Origin: an uncultured Coriobacteriaceae bacterium
GTDB taxonomy: Bacteria; Actinomycetota; Coriobacteriia; Coriobacteriales; Eggerthellaceae
Reading direction: 5' to 3'
NCBI GenBank assembly: GCA_900554945.1
Contig: USJN01000136.1
Span: 1 to 5,046, forward strand
Length of the DNA stretch: 5,046 nt
Shown here: in pieces, positions 1 to 5,046 of the stretch
Layout: the number at the start of each line of letters is the position of its first letter
How positions within the stretch are numbered: position 1 is the stretch's first letter
Notes under the pieces: model-generated
Told to the model about the DNA's origin: nothing
What the model saw: only the letters and a program-made list of their open reading frames with translations
Databases searched by the model: none
Position numbers and translations under genes: made by a program

Positions 1-17
1 AACGCCTCGCATTAAAA

Positions 18-104
18 TCGTGTATCTGGAATACAGGATATTATAGAATTTTGTGTATTCGAAATACACGTTTTTCTACAAAATCGTGTATTCCAGATAC
101 ACGA
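18..104. repeat. 87-bp nested inverted repeat containing three 17-bp palindromes at 33-bp spacing
   Basis: Three related AT-rich palindromes lie at 20-36 (GTGTATCTGGAATACAG), 53-69 (GTGTATTCGAAATACAC) and 86-102 (GTGTATTCCAGATACAC). Their centres are 28, 61 and 94, so the spacing is exactly 33 bp. Copy 1 is the reverse complement of copy 3 (20 of 21 positions over 18-38 versus 84-104), and the whole block is symmetric about position 61. By hand, 35 of 42 positions pair between 18-59 and 63-104. The middle copy has perfect 7-bp arms around CGA. The block could be an operator array (33 bp is about three helical turns), a REP/MITE-like palindromic element, or a structured RNA. The middle hairpin is followed by GTTTTT, so terminator activity is also conceivable. 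No function is established. Confidence 0.8.
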
Positions 105-130
105 AATTCCGCTGTGCTTCTTTCTGCCGT

Positions 131-169
131 CGTTGTGGCTCGGGCTTTTTACACCCTGGCAACGTTTTT
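131..169 (+). terminator. Candidate intrinsic terminator of an upstream transcript
   Basis: The outer stem CGTTG (131-135) pairs with CAACG (160-164) and is followed at once by five T (165-169). Inside it, GGG (142-144) can pair with CCC (154-156), with an imperfect junction between. The stem is weak and interrupted, so the call is tentative. It would separate any transcript entering from left of the window from the phasin gene. Confidence 0.4.
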
Positions 170-179
170 CCTCCTGCGT

Positions 180-208
180 TTGCCCTTTCTCCCCAAATGC
201 GGCATTAT
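180..208 (+). promoter_or_regulatory. Weak candidate sigma70-type promoter for the phasin-aarF pair
   Basis: TTGCCC (180-185) and CATTAT (203-208) are separated by 17 bp, and each matches 4 of 6 consensus bases. Transcription would start near 215, giving a leader of about 50 nt. That leader contains a GC-rich hairpin (CGTGTCG at 221-227 with CGGCACG at 233-239, one G-U pair, 5-nt loop) just upstream of the Shine-Dalgarno AAGGAGG (254-260). Confidence 0.3.
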
Positions 209-265
209 GAGTAAGTAGCGCGTGTCGCCGCACGGCACGTCCATCTGAGGGACAAGGAGGCCATC

Positions 266-865
266 ATGGCTACACTCGGAGACGGTTTCAAAGGTATTTT
301 CCTGGCAGGCATCGGCGCGGTTGCCATTGGCGCCGAAAAGGGCAAAGAGCTGGTCGACCAGCTGGTTGCTCGCGGAGAGATGACAGTTGAGCAAGGCAAG
401 CAGATCAACACCGAGCTCAAGCACCGCGCATCGAATCTCGAATCATCCATTCGCCGCGACACCATCGAGGCACGCATGTCCATGATGTCGCCCGACGAGC
501 GCGTCGAGTTCGCCAACATCGTGCGCGAAATGGCGGATACCGCCAACGCGAAGGACGCCGAGGCGGCTGCTGAGAAGCTGAAGGCTGCGAACGCCGCATC
601 GGCATCGGGCACGGCTGCGGAGCCGAACCCCATCGCCGAAGCGAAAACCGCGTGTGCGACGGCAGTCGCCGCGGTGGGCACTGCAGTGGAGGCGGTCGCC
701 AACAGCGCGCGTTCCGTGCTCGACGAGGCTGCGGCTCTGAACGCTCAGCGGGATGCCGCTTCCGCCGAGGCGCCAGCTGCGGAAGTCGTTGCAGGTGAGG
801 TCGTCGCGGAACCCGCCGCTGACGCAGGCGAGGCCCCCGAGGGTGAAGGCACCCCCACGGCCTAG
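266..865 (+). CDS. Phasin family protein (PHA granule-associated-like)
   Basis: This is a complete 199-aa protein. The ATG at 266 lies 5 nt after the very strong Shine-Dalgarno AAGGAGG (254-260), which fixes the start. Residues 8-50 have the phasin-type amphipathic opening: the hydrophobic GIFLAGIGAVAIGAEKG, then KELVDQLVARGEMTVEQG, followed by a helical charged stretch to about residue 95. The rest is Ala-rich; residues 165-199 are acidic and Pro/Gly-containing and probably disordered. There is no signal peptide. Phasin-family proteins coat polyhydroxyalkanoate granules in PHA producers, but many bacteria without PHA carry short phasin-like proteins of unknown role. No PHA synthase is visible here. 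The gene is followed after 23 bp by an AarF/UbiB gene, so a shared role at a lipid or membrane surface is inferred rather than shown. Family assignment is fairly secure; function is not. Confidence 0.72.
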   Translation: MATLGDGFKGIFLAGIGAVAIGAEKGKELVDQLVARGEMTVEQGKQINTELKHRASNLESSIRRDTIEARMSMMSPDERVEFANIVREMADTANAKDAEAAAEKLKAANAASASGTAAEPNPIAEAKTACATAVAAVGTAVEAVANSARSVLDEAAALNAQRDAASAEAPAAEVVAGEVVAEPAADAGEAPEGEGTPTA

Positions 866-888
866 CGCCGCGCCGCTACGGTTTCCTC

Positions 889-2544
889 ATGGCCGAAAAC
901 AACACACTGCTCAGGCACTTTTTCGCTCCCGGGGCAGACGCCGACCCCGAGGGTCGTTTCGGGCTCAATTCCAAGTCCCGTCGCCGCCGCATGCGCGAGA
1001 TTATCGGTATCGTCGGCAAGCATCGCGCTCTCGAGGGCTTCACGCCCGAAGAGTTTCGCGCGATGCTTGAGGACTTGGGCCCGAGCTTCGTGAAGATCGG
1101 GCAAACGCTTTCGACGCGATCGGAAATCCTTCCCAAAGTGTTTTGCGAGGAGCTTACCAAGCTTCAAACGGAATGCGATCCGCTGCCGTTCGATGAGATG
1201 CTCGCGGCGCTCGACAAGGAATTCGGTGGTCGCCGCAAGGAAATCTTCGCCGAAATCGACTCGAAACCGCTTGGCAGCGCATCGCTTGCCCAGGTACACC
1301 GCGCAGTCCTGACCTCGGGAGAGTCGGTCGCCATCAAGATTCAACGTCCCGGCGTGAAAGCCACGATGGCGCTCGACATCGACATCATGCGCACGCTCGC
1401 CCGTCGCGCCTCGAGGTACATGAAGGGTGAGCAGATGCTCGACTTACGTGCTGTGGTCGAGGAGATGTGGGCGACGTTTTTGGAGGAGACCGACTTCCGG
1501 CGCGAGGCGGCGAACCTCGCCGAGTTCGCCGAGCTCAACAGCGACTGCGTCTTCGTTGCGTGCCCGAAAGTCTATACCAACCTGTGCAGCGAATTCGTCC
1601 TGGTCATGGAATACGTTGACGGCATTCCCGTCGGCGACGCGGACCGGTTGGTGGCCAACGGGTACGACCTGGAGGAAATCGGGTCGAAAATGCTCGACAA
1701 CTATGCGACGCAGATTCTCGACCACGGGTTCTTCCACGCCGACCCGCATCCGGGCAACGTGATTATTCGCGATGGGCGGATCGTCTACATCGATTTGGGG
1801 AACATGGGCCGCCTGTCGGCACGCGACCGCGCCGGGTTTGGCGACATCATCGAGGCCGTGGGGCTTAAGGACCCGGGCGCGCTCAAGGATGCGCTCATGC
1901 GGTTCGCGGCGAAAAAGGACAACGCGGCCATCGATCATGCGCGCTTTCTCGCCGACCTCGACCTGCTGCTCGAAGATTACGGCTCGTGCGATGTGGCCGA
2001 AATCGACGTGGGTCAGTTCTTGAGCGACATCATGCAGCTCACGCGATCATGCAACGTGATGTTGCCCGCGTCGGTTACGAGCGTGTCGCGCGGCATTGTG
2101 ACCATCGAGGGCACAGTGGCGCCATATATTCCCAACCAGAATATCGTCGCAATCATAAATGCCCACATCAAGGGCAAGAAAGGCACGCGCGAAGAGATTC
2201 GCGACGCGCTTGAGGACCTTGCGCGCGCGATATACTCGTCGGGCCGCGGCACGCTCGACGCAGCGTCGTATTCCGGCGAGGCGCTCAAGATGCTCACGCG
2301 CGGCCAGCTGAAAATGAACATGGAAGTGCTCGGCTCCGAGGCGCCGCTTGCGCATCTTTCGCGCATGATCAACCGCGTGGCGATTGCGATGGTGATCGCG
2401 GGTCTGTTCGTGGGCTCGAGCCTGATGGCGGGAACCGCGATGGAGCCGCGCTTCCTCGGCGTGCCGATGCTGTCGTTCTTCGGGTATTTCGGTTCGCTCG
2501 TTTTGTCGATCTGGCTCATCTTCAGCATCTGGCGCAGGAAATAG
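889..2544 (+). CDS. AarF/ABC1/UbiB (COQ8/ADCK-type) atypical kinase, membrane anchored
   Basis: This is a complete 551-aa protein of normal family length. The hallmarks appear in order: the KxGQ motif (K69-IG-Q72) in the N-terminal extension; the Ala-rich nucleotide loop GSASLAQVH (129-137); the ATP-binding lysine K150 in VAIKIQRPG; the ExD motif E200-T-D202; the catalytic HADPHPGN (283-290); and the metal-binding DLG (302-304) replacing DFG. Two hydrophobic helices near 497-515 and 527-547 form the C-terminal membrane anchor. Family members are ATPases that support ubiquinone synthesis in proteobacteria and mitochondria; in an actinobacterium a menaquinone or other isoprenoid-lipid role is more likely. 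The ATG at 889 is the only start codon after the in-frame TGA at 844. No Shine-Dalgarno is visible in 866-888, so translation probably depends on coupling to the phasin gene. Confidence 0.93.
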   Translation: MAENNTLLRHFFAPGADADPEGRFGLNSKSRRRRMREIIGIVGKHRALEGFTPEEFRAMLEDLGPSFVKIGQTLSTRSEILPKVFCEELTKLQTECDPLPFDEMLAALDKEFGGRRKEIFAEIDSKPLGSASLAQVHRAVLTSGESVAIKIQRPGVKATMALDIDIMRTLARRASRYMKGEQMLDLRAVVEEMWATFLEETDFRREAANLAEFAELNSDCVFVACPKVYTNLCSEFVLVMEYVDGIPVGDADRLVANGYDLEEIGSKMLDNYATQILDHGFFHADPHPGNVIIRDGRIVYIDLGNMGRLSARDRAGFGDIIEAVGLKDPGALKDALMRFAAKKDNAAIDHARFLADLDLLLEDYGSCDVAEIDVGQFLSDIMQLTRSCNVMLPASVTSVSRGIVTIEGTVAPYIPNQNIVAIINAHIKGKKGTREEIRDALEDLARAIYSSGRGTLDAASYSGEALKMLTRGQLKMNMEVLGSEAPLAHLSRMINRVAIAMVIAGLFVGSSLMAGTAMEPRFLGVPMLSFFGYFGSLVLSIWLIFSIWRRK

Positions 2545-5046
2545 CCCCCGCGGTGTGGATTTCCCGTGCCGATGCGCGCGGACGGCGGAATGAAGCGGCA
2601 TAATGGACAGTCGCTTCAAGCGAAAATCTTTCTCTTTTCTTATTTGCGCATATCCGCGACGGCTTTGAGCTGCGCGTTTTTACCGCCTATGAATTGGAAA
2701 GCGGCTCGCCTCAAGCGCAAATGCACGCCGCTGGGAGCGGGTGCGCCCACGGATTCGCATCGCAAGGGGCGATGGAGCGTGGCAACTGAAGAAAAGAGTC
2801 TTACATGGAAAACTTTGCCAGCCTTGGCCTGTCCGATAACGCCCTCGATGCGGTTGTGCGCCTGGGCTACGATGAGCCCACGCCCGTTCAGGAGCAGGCT
2901 ATTCCCATCGTTTTGACCGGCCGCGACCTCATTGCCGCCGCGAGCACGGGCACCGGCAAGACGGCAGCCTTCCTGCTTCCCGTCCTTTCCCGCATGCCGC
3001 GCGACCGCAGCCACAACCGTCCGCCGCGCCTGCTTGTGGTTTCGCCTACGCGCGAGCTTGCACAGCAGATCGCTTTCACGGCCATGAAGATCGCGCGCTG
3101 CACCGGGCAGTTCGTGACGACTGTCTTCGGTGGTGCGCCCTACGGCCCGCAAATCAAGGAGATTCGCCGCGGTACCGATGTGCTCATCGCCACGCCCGGC
3201 CGCCTGAACGACCTCATGAAGCGCGAGGTCGTCGACCTCTCCGGCGTGCAGACGCTCGTGCTCGATGAGGCGGACCGCATGCTTGACATGGGCTTTCTTC
3301 CCGATGTGACCACCATCGTCGAGGCCACGCCCGACGAGCGTCAGACGCTTCTCTTCTCGGCGACAATCGATGAGTCCATCCAGAAGAACCTTGGCAACCT
3401 GCTCAAGAACCCCGCCGTGGTGGAAATTGCGCACAAGGGCGAAACGGCCAAGACCGTCGACCAGTACATGATGCCGATCAAGCAGGACAAGAAGCCCGAG
3501 CTCCTTCGCGCAGTGCTTGAGGAGAAGGGCCACGAGCGCGTGATCGTGTTTGCCCGCACGCGCAACCGCGCCGAGGATTTCGCGAAGGCCCTGAACGACG
3601 ATGGCTATCAGGCGGAATCCATTCATTCCGACAAGTCGGTGGGTGCGCGCCGCCGTGCACTCGACAAGTTCCGCCGCGGCAAGGCGAACATCCTCGTAGC
3701 GACCGACGTGCTTGCTCGCGGCATCGATGTGCCAAGCGTCGACTACGTCATCAACCTCGATCTTCCCGATTGCCCCGAAGACTACGTGCACCGCATCGGC
3801 CGTACGGGCCGCGCGGGCGAGCATGGCTACGCCATCTCGTTCGTGAGCCCCAATCAGCGCCGCCTTCTGGTCGACATCGAGAAGCTCATCGATCGCGACA
3901 TTCCCTTCATGGGGCTCGAGACGTACGACCTCGATCCCGACCTGCTGAACCGCAAGAACAAGGGTCGCGGTGGCTCGAGCCGCAACAGCGCTGGTCGCAA
4001 GCGCGATGGACGCGGGGCTGGCGAGTTCGCCAACCGTGCTGAGCGTCGTGCGGCGAAGTTCGGCGACAACAAGCGCGGTCGTGGCGGGCGCGATGAGTTC
4101 GAGGGTCGCGGCGGACGTGGTGGCTCGCGCGGCGACAAGCGCAACGAGGGCGGCAGGCGCGGTGAAGGCGGCAAGCGCGGCGACTCGAAGGGCAAGCGCG
4201 GCGAGTCGCATCGCACGAGCAAGCCGTCGGGCAACAAGGGCGCTGCGGCGACCGCTTCCAAGCGCAACAAGAAGCGCCCCTCCAACATGAACGACGTGCG
4301 CTCCTTCGGCGAGCGCCGCAACTTCGAGAAGAAGCAGAAGCGCCACTAGCAAGCGGGGCGTCGCTGGCAAGCAGGGGCGTGCGAGCGAGCAGGAGCATTG
4401 CGAGCAATCGGAGGCACCACTAAGCAGACTCTGGTGGCAACGGTAGAGCATCAGGTGTAATGGTCGTGCGTAGATCGTTCCATCTGGGGCAAATAGAGAG
4501 GGACCCGGTTCATTCACGTTGAACTGGGTCCCTCTTGCGTTTGAGCGTCACTTGTTCCTACCCGACAGTTCATTCTTAAGGTCGGCAATGGGGCTTTGCA
4601 CCTGATCACTTCCAAAATCATCACCGTCAGAGCGAAGGGGGATCATTTCGATGTGGTATAGTGTGTCTGTACGGTACTGACGAGCTTAGGAGGATGACCA
4701 TGAACGCTACGTGCTCGGTTATCCGGAACGGGAATAGCGCCGCGGTTGTTTTGCCGTCCGAATGGCGAAAGCGCTTTGGCGTGCAGATTGGCGACACGCT
4801 GAGTATTTCTATGCCCTCTGATGGCGAAATCACGTTTTCCGTTCAAAGAAACGACGATGACGCGATTGCGGCAGCCGAGGATTTGCTGAGCACAATAGAT
4901 TCGCTCCCTGATATTCCTTGGCTACGCGGTGACTCTCCTGACGATGATCGCGAACTGGTGAGTCAGCGCTATGTCTAAGTTTTTCTTCGATACAAATGTC
5001 CTGCTCGATCTCGTTATTCCCGCTCGCCCTCAGCATGGCTTCGCCG

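Overview
The window is high-GC bacterial DNA with all recognised genes on the + strand. The G+C-rich codon use, the phasin-like gene next to an AarF/UbiB gene, and the style of the DEAD-box helicase with a basic RGG-type tail suggest an actinobacterium, most likely of the gut Coriobacteriia/Eggerthellaceae type. This is inference from gene content and composition; no marker gene in the window proves it.

Layout. Positions 1-265 are noncoding. They hold a striking AT-rich 87-bp nested palindrome (18-104) made of three 17-bp palindromic sites whose centres are exactly 33 bp apart, then a candidate terminator (131-169), a weak candidate promoter (180-208) and a strong Shine-Dalgarno. Two co-directional genes follow: a 199-aa phasin-family protein (266-865) and a 551-aa AarF/ABC1/UbiB atypical kinase with two C-terminal membrane segments (889-2544). 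They lie 23 bp apart and are probably one operon. A 260-bp gap (2545-2804) carries a candidate terminator, a candidate promoter and a stable hairpin in the leader of the next gene. That gene is a complete 514-aa DEAD-box RNA helicase (2805-4349) whose last ~130 residues are a low-complexity basic tail. Positions 4350-4699 are noncoding, with a 15-bp-stem terminator-like hairpin (4497-4535) and the control region of a toxin-antitoxin module.

The module is an AbrB/MazE-fold antitoxin (4700-4978) overlapping by 8 nt a PIN-domain (VapC-like) toxin gene that runs off the window edge at 5046. A hand count gives about 52% G+C over 4741-4920, against about 62% in a sample of the helicase core (3061-3120), which fits an acquired accessory module.

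How the genes may work together: the phasin-like protein and the UbiB-type ATPase plausibly share a task at the membrane/lipid interface (quinone or isoprenoid lipid handling). The helicase is an independent RNA-remodelling gene, and the TA pair is a self-contained module. The least explained parts of the window are the nested palindrome and the phasin-UbiB pairing.
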